From: Pseudomonadota bacterium | GTDB lineage: Bacteria > Pseudomonadota > Gammaproteobacteria > Halothiobacillales > Halothiobacillaceae | DNA: 5,159 nt | Reading direction: 5' to 3' | Assembly: GCA_021795795.1 (NCBI GenBank) | Contig: JAJYPA010000566.1 | Location: 1 to 5,159, forward strand | Shown: piece by piece, positions 1 through 5,113 of the stretch | Position numbering within the stretch: the first letter of the stretch is position 1 | Layout: each line of letters starts with the position of its first letter | Notes under the pieces: model-generated | What the model was told of the DNA's origin: nothing | Databases searched by the model: none | The model's input: the letters and a program-made list of their open reading frames with translations, nothing else | Translations under genes and position numbers: made by a program

Positions 1-121
1 CAACGAGGCCTATCACCTCGCCGGCGATGGCGTTGCAGTGCCGGTGGTTCGCTTCTTGGCTAAGCACATCCTGGAAGTCCTGTTAGCGGCCGCGCTAGCC
101 GTCGAGAAGAATGCTGCATAA
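1..121 (+). CDS. DNA (cytosine-5-)-methyltransferase, C-terminal end only
   Basis: This is the 3' end of a gene entering from the left; 39 codons from base 2 to the TAA at 119-121 are visible. The peptide begins NEAYHLAGDGVAVPVVRFLA, which matches the final conserved block (motif X region) of C5-cytosine DNA methyltransferases, where a G(D/N)-x-V-x-V-P-V segment followed by a helix closes the S-adenosylmethionine-binding fold. Such enzymes transfer a methyl group from SAM to carbon 5 of cytosine in a specific DNA site. The catalytic PCQ loop and target-recognition domain lie outside the window, so the site specificity cannot be read. The stop overlaps the next start as TAATG, implying translational coupling to the following gene, and a vsr gene two places downstream supports a cytosine methyltransferase. 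The assignment rests on a short stretch, but the motif is distinctive. Confidence 0.8.
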   Translation, partial: NEAYHLAGDGVAVPVVRFLAKHILEVLLAAALAVEKNAA

Positions 122-1053
122 TGACCGATCTGCAGGAAGCCTTACACACATTTAATAAAGAACGAAAATTCAGCAGGAAAGGCCCATTGTGCGTTGCGCT
201 GGTCATTACCCAGCACGCGCGAAGGATGAGCCTACCACTTGACCCAGAAAAGCTGCTCACGGAAGCCGGAGGTCAGGTTCTTGGTCTTGGCAAGACGGCA
301 GTCCAGGCAGTCCTCGCAAGGCATGGGATCACGCGCGTTTTAGCGGCTGAAGGTGGCCGAACAAGTCGCGGTAGTATCGCTAACATGCGCGAGTACGTTA
401 GTCTCCTCAACAGTCTGGCCGAAGCCGGTCCCATCGACCTGGATGCGGTCGAAGCGTTTTGGATCGTGCGAGCGCATGAGTTCTTCTCGGCCAAACCCTT
501 CAAGATTCGCCTTGATGCCTCCCGCAGCCTCCGTACCTTGGTGCGTGACATGGTTGTCCAGTCCGAAGAACGGCAGCGCAATACACCAGGCATGCAGTAC
601 ACTGGCGCGGTGCTGCAGCACCTGGTCGGCGCGAAGCTCGATTGCGCCCTGGGTATGGGGTTGTTTGAGCACAACAGTTTTTCCACCTCGGATGCTCAGT
701 CCGGCCGCGCTGGCGACTTCTTCATCGGTGATGTAGCGATCCATGTCACGACAGCTCCTGGCGAGGCGGTAATTCAACGCTGCCGGGACAACCTCGACGA
801 TGGCCATCGCCCCATCATCGTGACCACAGCGCGCGGGCTAACGGCTGCTGAAGTCCTGGCAGAGAATGCCGGCCTTGGCGAGCGCATAGACGTGTTTGAG
901 GTCGAGCAGTTCGTCGCCATCAATCTATACGAACTGGGCAAGTTCGCGGCCGAAGGTCGGCGGGTTGCAGTGAGCGACTTGGTGACACGATACAACGAAA
1001 TCGTGGAAGAGGTCGAAACCGACCCCAGTTTGAAGATTGAGTTTCGCCAATGA
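121..1053 (+). CDS. DUF4928-family protein, probable cognate restriction endonuclease
   Basis: A 310-residue soluble protein with no signal peptide or membrane segment. It resembles the DUF4928 family, which I recall as commonly placed between cytosine methyltransferases and vsr; that family call is from memory of the pattern, not a search. Visible landmarks are an EGGRTSRGSIANM block (residues 77-89), typical of the family and plausibly DNA-contacting, and a GDFFIGDVAIHVTTAP block (198-213) followed by a predicted strand RPIIVTT (230-236). The 198-213 block looks like the core of a PD-(D/E)xK-type nuclease, with acidic D199 and D204 before a strand, but threonine (HVT, 208-210) stands where the usual lysine would be. 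The start at 121 overlaps the methyltransferase stop (TAATG) and the end overlaps vsr (ATGA), so the three genes form one coupled operon. The best inference is the cutting partner of the methyltransferase; nuclease activity is not proven by the sequence. Confidence 0.75.
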   Translation: MTDLQEALHTFNKERKFSRKGPLCVALVITQHARRMSLPLDPEKLLTEAGGQVLGLGKTAVQAVLARHGITRVLAAEGGRTSRGSIANMREYVSLLNSLAEAGPIDLDAVEAFWIVRAHEFFSAKPFKIRLDASRSLRTLVRDMVVQSEERQRNTPGMQYTGAVLQHLVGAKLDCALGMGLFEHNSFSTSDAQSGRAGDFFIGDVAIHVTTAPGEAVIQRCRDNLDDGHRPIIVTTARGLTAAEVLAENAGLGERIDVFEVEQFVAINLYELGKFAAEGRRVAVSDLVTRYNEIVEEVETDPSLKIEFRQ

Positions 1054-1454
1054 TCGAAACGCCGGAGCAGCGCAGCCGCACCATGCGAGCTGTGCGCTCC
1101 CGCGATACCGGGCCTGAAATGATCGTACGGCGTTTTCTTCATGCCGCAGGCCTCCGCTTCCGCCTTCATGACCGCCGACTACCTGGCGTCCCAGACCTAG
1201 TATTCCCTGGCCGACGCATTGCCCTGTTCGTGCACGGCTGTTTCTGGCATCAGCATCCTAGTTGCCCTGCCGCTTCGCGGCCGCGCTCCCGCACAGACTA
1301 CTGGTCTCAAAAGCTCGATGGGAACGTCGCTCGCGATGAGCGCCAACGTTTAGCACTGGAAGCTGCCGGCTGGAAAGTCTTGGCGATTTGGGAATGTGAA
1401 ACGCGAAGCCAGGCAGCCCTTGAATCCTTGGCAGATCGCATCCGTAGCATATAA
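1050..1454 (+). CDS. vsr: Very short patch repair endonuclease Vsr
   Basis: A 134-residue Vsr endonuclease, full length for the family. Vsr nicks DNA 5' of the T in T:G mismatches that arise when 5-methylcytosine deaminates inside a methyltransferase site, starting short-patch repair by DNA polymerase I and ligase. The N-terminal block RSRTMRAVRSRDTGPE (8-23) is the family signature. Asp49 in LPGVPDLVFP corresponds to the catalytic metal-binding Asp of E. coli Vsr, and the VHGCFWHQHPSC segment (61-72) carries the active-site His62 and structural zinc ligands C64, H69 and C72, with C116 in the WEC motif as the likely fourth ligand. The threonine that precedes the active-site histidine in E. 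coli is valine here. The start overlaps the previous stop (ATGA). The gene ends about 31 bases from the convergent stop of the DUF6527 gene, with no clear terminator between. Confidence 0.96.
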   Translation: MIETPEQRSRTMRAVRSRDTGPEMIVRRFLHAAGLRFRLHDRRLPGVPDLVFPGRRIALFVHGCFWHQHPSCPAASRPRSRTDYWSQKLDGNVARDERQRLALEAAGWKVLAIWECETRSQAALESLADRIRSI

Positions 1455-1485
1455 GGAGTCCCAGCGTACACCCCCTAAATGGAAT

Positions 1486-1935
1486 TCACCATGACCACCA
1501 CTTCTTTAGCTTCCGCCATATTCCCTTTCCCGTAGAGGTTGTTTTCATTGTCTCAGCTATCTCTGACTCTGACGATTTCTGCAGATCACCTGCGCCGAAA
1601 TATCTGTCCTTCGCCAATCGATCGTGAACCCTGCCCACTTTGACCTGCTCTTGAGACCATTGTGCTGCCCATTTGACCCTGTTATTGCTGATCCAGTAGT
1701 GAGACTGGCAATAAAATCCCCAATTCCCGATCGACGGGTGCAGCGTGATTGTCTTGCCGTCGAAAGTCAGGTTCCAATCTGTGGGACTCAGTGGGGTCAC
1801 AACTTCGTTTCCGCATCCGCAACAGCACTTGTGAACGACCGTCGCGAGCCCGATACAGATGTAAAGCGTTCCTTCATTTAGTTCATCCGGAACAAACTCA
1901 ACGAATTCGTGTGCAAGCATCATTTGCTGTGTCAT
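1486..1935 (-). CDS. DUF6527-family cysteine-rich protein of the ubiquitin-like operon
   Basis: A 149-residue protein, last gene of the ubiquitin-like operon. The start is placed at 1935 because ATGA there overlaps the stop of the E1 gene; an upstream ATG at 1986 would add 17 basic residues and lie inside the E1 gene. The protein matches the DUF6527 pattern: a FVEFVPDEL start, a metal-binding-like HKCCCGCG cluster (35-42), then a PLSPTDWNLTFDG segment (48-60), LHPSIGNWGFYCQSHYW (65-81) and NRVKWA. Cysteines of the cluster plus C76 and H79 could build a treble-clef or zinc-ribbon site; this is inferred from spacing. The tail ends in a basic, tryptophan-rich segment (IWRKLKKWWSW). The molecular role is unknown to me. 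Its fixed company with multiubiquitin and ThiF genes suggests an accessory role such as substrate selection, ligase-like function, or removal of the modifier. Confidence 0.83.
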   Translation of the reverse strand: MTQQMMLAHEFVEFVPDELNEGTLYICIGLATVVHKCCCGCGNEVVTPLSPTDWNLTFDGKTITLHPSIGNWGFYCQSHYWISNNRVKWAAQWSQEQVKVGRVHDRLAKDRYFGAGDLQKSSESEIAETMKTTSTGKGIWRKLKKWWSW

Positions 1936-3113
1936 AGCCGCCAATCTGAATTTGTTAGAGTGTTTCCGTCGACGGTGTATGTGCAATGATGCTCGCGGTC
2001 AAGGTCCAGATAGAACCCGAACAGCTTTTTCCATTTAATGACCGCCAAAGCGGCATTCAACGCATTGAGATCGGCAATCTGGATGTTGACCGCATATTCA
2101 TTGTGGCCATCGCCGTCAGAGAAAGGCACCCGGCTTCGAAAGTGATCACGTTGCTCTGGCGAACTAACTGTGACCCTGAGAACGCCGCCGAGCATATTAT
2201 CGGTCGCGTAGACGCCCATGCCCACATCAATGAAAGGGATACCGAATTCCTCCAGCATCTCGACGATCAACTTTTTGGCGGTACCGCGATCGAGGCAGAG
2301 AAATACGAATTGCATGTCCCGCAGCAGTCCGACATTTTCAGCACCGACATAGTCCGCGTGGACCATAATGCCACGCCGCATCTTCGCATAGATACCCTGC
2401 AGATAGGCCACCTTGCTCGGCTTCACCCTCAGTTCCTCGATTGACGGTGCACCCGGTGATCGAAACGCATTGTGCTGCAAAAATATGTCTCCGTCGAATA
2501 GGTGAATCTCATTGACGGTGGTCTTGGCGACAAGGTCCAGCACGTAGGCTCCGGTTCCGCCGAGCCCCACAATGGCGATCTTCTGTATCGCCAATTTCTT
2601 GGTAATAAGATCAATTTCCGCCCGGCTCGATGCGGTGTCAATGTAGTTGAATACCATCTCATCCTCCTTCTCCGGTTCGATGACCGGGAAAGTTCTCGCT
2701 GTGGCCACGGGGTCAATCGCCTGCGCCTGTCCCTCTAGAATAGCCACATATGTCGTCATTTTTGCGTAGTAATCGGGATAGGGATCGCGCGGCCTTGCTG
2801 AAAACGTATGGTTTACGACAAGACCCTCGGCAAGGGCCTTCCCGCCGCCAGAGTTCTTGATCTGGTCGATCTCCGTGCCATCCTGGCGGCATGGATGATC
2901 CCCGACAAAATAGGCGACATGGTTGTCCGGCGTTGTCGTGTCATCGCCTGCCAGCGTCAGCGTCGAGACGAGAATCCCGCGCGTGACCTCCCGACGGGCG
3001 TTCACGTATGGAACATCCTTGACCAGCAAATAGCCGGACTGGATTGCCAGGTCATAGCCTTCGTCGCGGAGCCTTTTCAGATCGGGGCTATGACTTATCA
3101 GTTGGTGTGACAT
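1932..3113 (-). CDS. E1-like ThiF-family adenylyltransferase with N-terminal DUF6791-type domain
   Basis: A 393-residue E1-superfamily enzyme expected to adenylate the C-terminus of the ubiquitin-like protein encoded just upstream. The start at 3113 (MSHQLISHSP) is preferred over the ATG at 3188 because it overlaps the previous gene by only 26 bases and the extra 25 residues look like out-of-frame coding. Residues 1-145 form an N-terminal domain of DUF6791 type with conserved-looking segments VPYVN (34-38), LVSTLTLAG (48-56), GDHPC (71-75) and MTTYVAIL (119-126). The ThiF Rossmann core follows: GLGGTG nucleotide loop (183-188), LFDGD (205-209), N215 and R218 of the NxxR pair, K231 and K234, and the metal-binding Asp275 in LCLDR. 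No cysteine occurs in the crossover region after IPFIDVG (292-298); the only cysteines are C75, C273 and C377. C75 in the HPC motif is therefore a candidate carrier residue. It acts in the cytosol; partners are the flanking genes. Confidence 0.92.
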   Translation of the reverse strand: MSHQLISHSPDLKRLRDEGYDLAIQSGYLLVKDVPYVNARREVTRGILVSTLTLAGDDTTTPDNHVAYFVGDHPCRQDGTEIDQIKNSGGGKALAEGLVVNHTFSARPRDPYPDYYAKMTTYVAILEGQAQAIDPVATARTFPVIEPEKEDEMVFNYIDTASSRAEIDLITKKLAIQKIAIVGLGGTGAYVLDLVAKTTVNEIHLFDGDIFLQHNAFRSPGAPSIEELRVKPSKVAYLQGIYAKMRRGIMVHADYVGAENVGLLRDMQFVFLCLDRGTAKKLIVEMLEEFGIPFIDVGMGVYATDNMLGGVLRVTVSSPEQRDHFRSRVPFSDGDGHNEYAVNIQIADLNALNAALAVIKWKKLFGFYLDLDREHHCTYTVDGNTLTNSDWRL

Positions 3114-3567
3114 TGAAAACCATCCCGTCTTTGATCTTGACTGTGCCCCCTTCCAGCAAATTCCCTTCAGGGTTTGTATGCGGACCATGCCGATAAGTAA
3201 TTGTGAACATGATGTTCGGACCAGTTGGTACTGGATCGAAAGCCAGTGCCACGAGTTCGTTGAACGACAACTCCGGCGTCGTCACCACTTTTTTTCGGCC
3301 GTTGATAAAAATATCGAAGTGCCTTACCTCAGGTGGACCGCTATGGAAATGCTCATCCTCCTTCAGATACACAATTTCCGGACCGTTCGGTACCACCGCG
3401 TCTTCCTTATCACCGCTTACTTCCCGAAAAAGTTCCAGATCTATCTGCACCCTGCCCAGCAGGTACAGTGCTTCGCCAGTTGTTGGGCTGGGGGACTCAT
3501 ACGGCTGTTGGTCGATATGAATCCGCACATGGTGCTTGGTTTCATCTTGTACTTGAACGTTGGCCAT
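3088..3567 (-). CDS. Multiubiquitin-family protein with two tandem ubiquitin-like domains
   Basis: A 159-residue protein and first gene of the operon, giving the modifier of the pathway. Two beta-grasp-like units can be aligned by eye: residues 13-76, starting with strand VRIHID and ending in EHFHS, and residues 83-155, starting with FDIFING and ending in MVFNVT. Each has a beta hairpin, a helix (TGEALYLLG; SFNELVALA) and later strands, as in prokaryotic multiubiquitin-domain proteins. The C-terminus is NVTPTDKS and not the Gly-Gly of eukaryotic ubiquitin, so either conjugation uses another C-terminal residue or the tail is trimmed first. A ribosome site AAAGGA (3574-3579) lies 6 bases before the ATG. 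The end overlaps the E1 start by 26 bases, implying coupled translation. No signal peptide is present. Confidence 0.9.
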   Translation of the reverse strand: MANVQVQDETKHHVRIHIDQQPYESPSPTTGEALYLLGRVQIDLELFREVSGDKEDAVVPNGPEIVYLKEDEHFHSGPPEVRHFDIFINGRKKVVTTPELSFNELVALAFDPVPTGPNIMFTITYRHGPHTNPEGNLLEGGTVKIKDGMVFNVTPTDKS

Positions 3568-3583
3568 TTTCTTTCCTTTCTGG

Positions 3584-3612
3584 TTGATTGAGCCATGATC
3601 GTCATGTAAAAT
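3584..3612 (+). promoter_or_regulatory. Predicted sigma70-type promoter for the xre-immA operon
   Basis: On the plus strand TTGATT (3584-3589, four of six consensus bases) and TAAAAT (3607-3612, five of six) are spaced by 17 bases. The transcript would start near 3619, giving a leader of about 79 bases before the XRE ATG at 3698. The operator-like repeat 3613-3628 covers the expected start site. An alternative -10-like GATAAT at 3681-3686 has no good -35 box and would leave almost no leader, so it is less likely. Confidence 0.5.
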
Positions 3613-3628
3613 ATGACGAATTCGTCAA
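3613..3628. promoter_or_regulatory. Operator-like inverted repeat, copy 1 (ATGAC-N6-GTCAA)
   Basis: ATGAC GAATTC GTCAA matches the 3661-3676 repeat in half-sites and spacer length with one mismatch in the right arm, and it contains a perfect 14-base palindrome, TGACGAATTCGTCA (3614-3627). It begins directly after the predicted -10 box of the XRE promoter and spans its likely start site, which suggests autorepression by the XRE protein. A further CGTCAT half-site lies at 3600-3605. Confidence 0.6.
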
Positions 3629-3642
3629 AATCACAGGTCAAC

Positions 3643-3660
3643 AAAAGGCCCAAACGGGCC
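3643..3660 (-). terminator. Terminator-like or attenuator hairpin in the ubiquitin-like operon leader
   Basis: On the minus strand GGCCC-GTTT-GGGCC forms a 5-base-pair all-GC stem with a 4-base loop (3660-3647), followed at once by TTTT (3646-3643). It lies inside the predicted leader of the ubiquitin-like operon, downstream of the promoter at 3682-3710, so it could act as an attenuator or as insulation against readthrough. The stem is short, so termination may be weak. On the plus strand the same hairpin lacks a following T run. Confidence 0.4.
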
Positions 3661-3676
3661 ATGACTAAGTCGTCAT
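3661..3676. promoter_or_regulatory. Operator-like inverted repeat, copy 2 (ATGAC-N6-GTCAT)
   Basis: A perfect 5-base inverted repeat, ATGAC TAAGTC GTCAT, with a 6-base spacer. It lies at the predicted start of the ubiquitin-like operon transcript and shares half-sites and spacing with the copy at 3613-3628. This is the size and symmetry expected for a dimeric XRE-family repressor; the adjacent XRE gene product is the natural candidate to bind it. Confidence 0.6.
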
Positions 3677-3681
3677 TTTAG

Positions 3682-3710
3682 ATAATACGGAGTCGTAATG
3701 TCCGAGTCAA
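3682..3710 (-). promoter_or_regulatory. Predicted sigma70-type promoter for the ubiquitin-like operon
   Basis: On the minus strand a TTGACT -35 box (3710-3705) is separated by exactly 17 bases from a TATTAT -10 box (3687-3682); each hexamer differs from consensus at one base. The start of transcription would fall near 3675, giving an untranslated leader of about 107 bases before the ATG at 3567. The -35 box lies within the first codons of the XRE gene on the other strand. The predicted start site falls at the edge of the inverted repeat at 3661-3676, so a bound repressor would block it. Confidence 0.6.
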
Positions 3711-4057
3711 GTTCCCCGTCTACTATCTTTCCTTACCGTCTTCGGTGCGCGCGAGAATATCGCGGCCTCACCCAGAGTGAGTTGGCGGAGCATGCTGGCC
3801 TGCAGCCCTCTGCGATATCGCACTTCGAGACGGGCACGCGCAAGCCGTCGTTCGATAACCTTCGCCTTCTTGCCGACACGCTTGATGTGACCACGGACTA
3901 TCTGCTCGGGCGGGTTGCTGAGTTCAAGGAGCTGGCTGGAGCTGATAAATTGCATCGCCACTACGATGCCCTACAGGAGGTTGATCGCAAGTTCGCCGAT
4001 GCACTGATAACGCACCTTGCTGGCAAGGCCGCCGGGCGTGGTTCCGGCAAGAAATGA
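3698..4057 (+). CDS. XRE/Cro-CI family transcriptional repressor
   Basis: A 119-residue DNA-binding protein. The helix-turn-helix domain covers about residues 11-71, with the classic pattern LTQSELAEHAGL (24-35), the recognition helix PSAISHFETG (37-46), and RKPSFDNLRLLADTLDV (48-64), followed by TDYLLG. The C-terminal part (72-119) is charged, probably helical for dimer formation, and ends in a flexible GRGSGKK tail. A ribosome site GGAG (3689-3692) stands 5 bases before the ATG, which fixes this start. The stop overlaps the next gene as ATGA. In known pairs such as ImmR/ImmA of ICEBs1 and DdrO/IrrE of Deinococcus, the repressor is cut by its partner metallopeptidase. By analogy this protein should repress through the two inverted repeats just upstream and be cleaved in its C-terminal half. 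Confidence 0.93.
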   Translation: MSESSSPSTIFPYRLRCAREYRGLTQSELAEHAGLQPSAISHFETGTRKPSFDNLRLLADTLDVTTDYLLGRVAEFKELAGADKLHRHYDALQEVDRKFADALITHLAGKAAGRGSGKK

Positions 4058-4929
4058 TTCTTACCGATCCCTACGCATTTGCGTCGCTGGCGGCAGAACA
4101 ACTCATCAAGGGTTTGGGCATTACCACCCTACCCATTGACCCATTCGCCATTGCGCGGAATCGTGAAATTGAAGTGGTGTCTAAACCAGCGCGCGACGCC
4201 GGTGTGTCTGGAATGCTGATCCGTGTCGGCAACGAGTTCGCTATCGCCTACGCGACCCACATAGACAACGAGCCATTTCAGCGTTTCAGCGTTAGCCATG
4301 AGCTGGGGCACTACTTTTTGCCTGGCCATGTTGACGCTGTGATTGGCGAGAACGGTATTCATGAGTCACGGGCAGGCTTTGCGTCGAGGGATCGCTACGA
4401 AATGGAGGCGGACCGCTTCGCCGCAGGCTTCCTCATGCCGAGGCACTTGTTCTTTCCAGAGCTTCAAAGCTCTGGCGAGGGGCTTGCGGCGGTTGAGACC
4501 TTGGCCACCCTGTGCAAGACCTCCCTGCACGCTACGGCCATTCGTTACACCCATTGCGCGCGCGATCCTGTGGCGATCGTTCTCAGCGTTGGCAACAGTA
4601 TTGACCACTGCTTTATGTCCGGGGCCCTCAAGACGGTTGCCGGCATTGATTGGATTCGCAAGCGCGAGGCGATATCACGCAATACGACGACATTCGCGTT
4701 TAATCAGAACGCCGAGAATGTGCGATGCGCCGCTCGCATTGAGGGCACTTCCAACCTGCAAGACTGGTTCGGTGGCCGTCGCAGCATCGAAATTAATGAG
4801 GATGTAATTGGCTTGGGGAGCTATGGCAAGACGCTCACCGTGCTTTATAACATTTTCCTACCAGATGCTGAGGACGAAGAAGATGAACAGTTGCTGATTG
4901 AGTCTTGGACACCACGTTTCCGGCGTTAG
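4054..4929 (+). CDS. ImmA/IrrE-family zinc metallopeptidase (anti-repressor protease)
   Basis: A 291-residue cytosolic metallopeptidase. The zinc-binding HELGH motif sits at residues 82-86 within FSVSHELGHYFLPGH, with E83 as catalytic base, and the third ligand is probably E118 in EMEADRFAAGFLMPR (116-130), the standard ImmA/IrrE arrangement. Residues 1-70 form the usual N-terminal helical and strand part (LPIDPFAIARNREIEV). A C-terminal region of about 90 residues (200-291), ending in an acidic DAEDEEDEQ stretch and ESWTPRFRR, follows the catalytic domain and may sense a signal or bind the substrate; its role is inferred only. The gene starts within the stop of the XRE gene (ATGA), so the two are translated together. 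The likely role is to cleave the XRE repressor when activated, releasing the flanking promoters. Confidence 0.93.
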   Translation: MILTDPYAFASLAAEQLIKGLGITTLPIDPFAIARNREIEVVSKPARDAGVSGMLIRVGNEFAIAYATHIDNEPFQRFSVSHELGHYFLPGHVDAVIGENGIHESRAGFASRDRYEMEADRFAAGFLMPRHLFFPELQSSGEGLAAVETLATLCKTSLHATAIRYTHCARDPVAIVLSVGNSIDHCFMSGALKTVAGIDWIRKREAISRNTTTFAFNQNAENVRCAARIEGTSNLQDWFGGRRSIEINEDVIGLGSYGKTLTVLYNIFLPDAEDEEDEQLLIESWTPRFRR

Positions 4930-4952
4930 CTGGTGCGATGTGCGCGCCTGAG

Positions 4953-4972
4953 GGAACCCTTAAATGGGTTTC
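4953..4972 (+). promoter_or_regulatory. Hairpin over the start of the 49-codon ORF
   Basis: Bases 4953-4959 (GGAACCC) can pair with 4966-4972 (GGGTTTC) with one G-T pair, around the loop TTAAAT. The stem covers part of the AGGGA ribosome site and the last base of the ATG at 4964. It follows the ImmA stop by about 24 bases. It could reduce translation of the next ORF or mark the end of the xre-immA transcript, but no T run follows, so it is a poor intrinsic terminator. Confidence 0.3.
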
Positions 4973-5113
4973 ACGCTTGATACCAATCAGTATGTGGCAA
5001 ATGCAATCCAGTTAAGACATTTTGCATCATTGTGTCTGGTGGACGTTGATCCCGGCTGGGCGGATGGCCTTATTTTGCTGGGTTCTCCAGATGCCGGTGA
5101 GGGGCTGTTATGA
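4964..5113 (+). CDS. Small hypothetical protein, 49 residues
   Basis: A short ORF starting at ATG 4964 directly after an in-frame TAA and ending with TGA at 5111-5113. The peptide begins MGFTLDTNQYVANAIQLRHF and includes a DVDPGWADG stretch; it looks soluble and I do not recognise it. Support for it being real is an AGGGA ribosome site (4951-4955) 8 bases before the start and an ATGA overlap with the next start. It may be the first gene of another defence or accessory operon, or a leader peptide. It could also be chance reading through a short intergenic gap. Confidence 0.5.
   Translation: MGFTLDTNQYVANAIQLRHFASLCLVDVDPGWADGLILLGSPDAGEGLL

Noticed and set aside
273..807. Minus-strand open frames opposite the DUF4928 gene
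   Set aside because: High GC makes such antisense frames common; they have no domain features, and the plus-strand gene is supported by both overlaps.
1455..1485. Terminator between the convergent vsr and DUF6527 genes
   Set aside because: No stem-loop with a T run could be found on either strand in this short gap.
1936..1986. Upstream ATG at 1986 for the DUF6527 gene
   Set aside because: It would add 17 basic residues from inside the E1 gene; the ATG at 1935 forms the ATGA overlap common in coupled operons and gives the usual family start.
1624..2444. Open frames on the plus strand across the ubiquitin-like operon
   Set aside because: They lie opposite strongly supported minus-strand genes, show no recognisable domain, and are best explained as shadow frames.
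1932..3113. ThiF/MoeB of thiamine or molybdopterin synthesis
   Set aside because: The extra N-terminal domain, the missing usual cysteine and linkage to a multiubiquitin gene point to a conjugation-type E1 instead; no thiS, moaD or other biosynthesis gene is nearby.
3114..3188. Upstream ATG at 3188 that would lengthen the E1-like protein by 25 residues
   Set aside because: The extension lies deep within the upstream ubiquitin-like gene and looks like out-of-frame coding; the ATG at 3113 leads directly into the conserved N-terminal domain.
3600..3617. GTCAT-N7-ATGAC everted repeat as a separate operator
   Set aside because: It shares its right half with the repeat at 3613-3628 and its orientation and spacing differ from the two matching copies, so it is treated as an extra half-site only.
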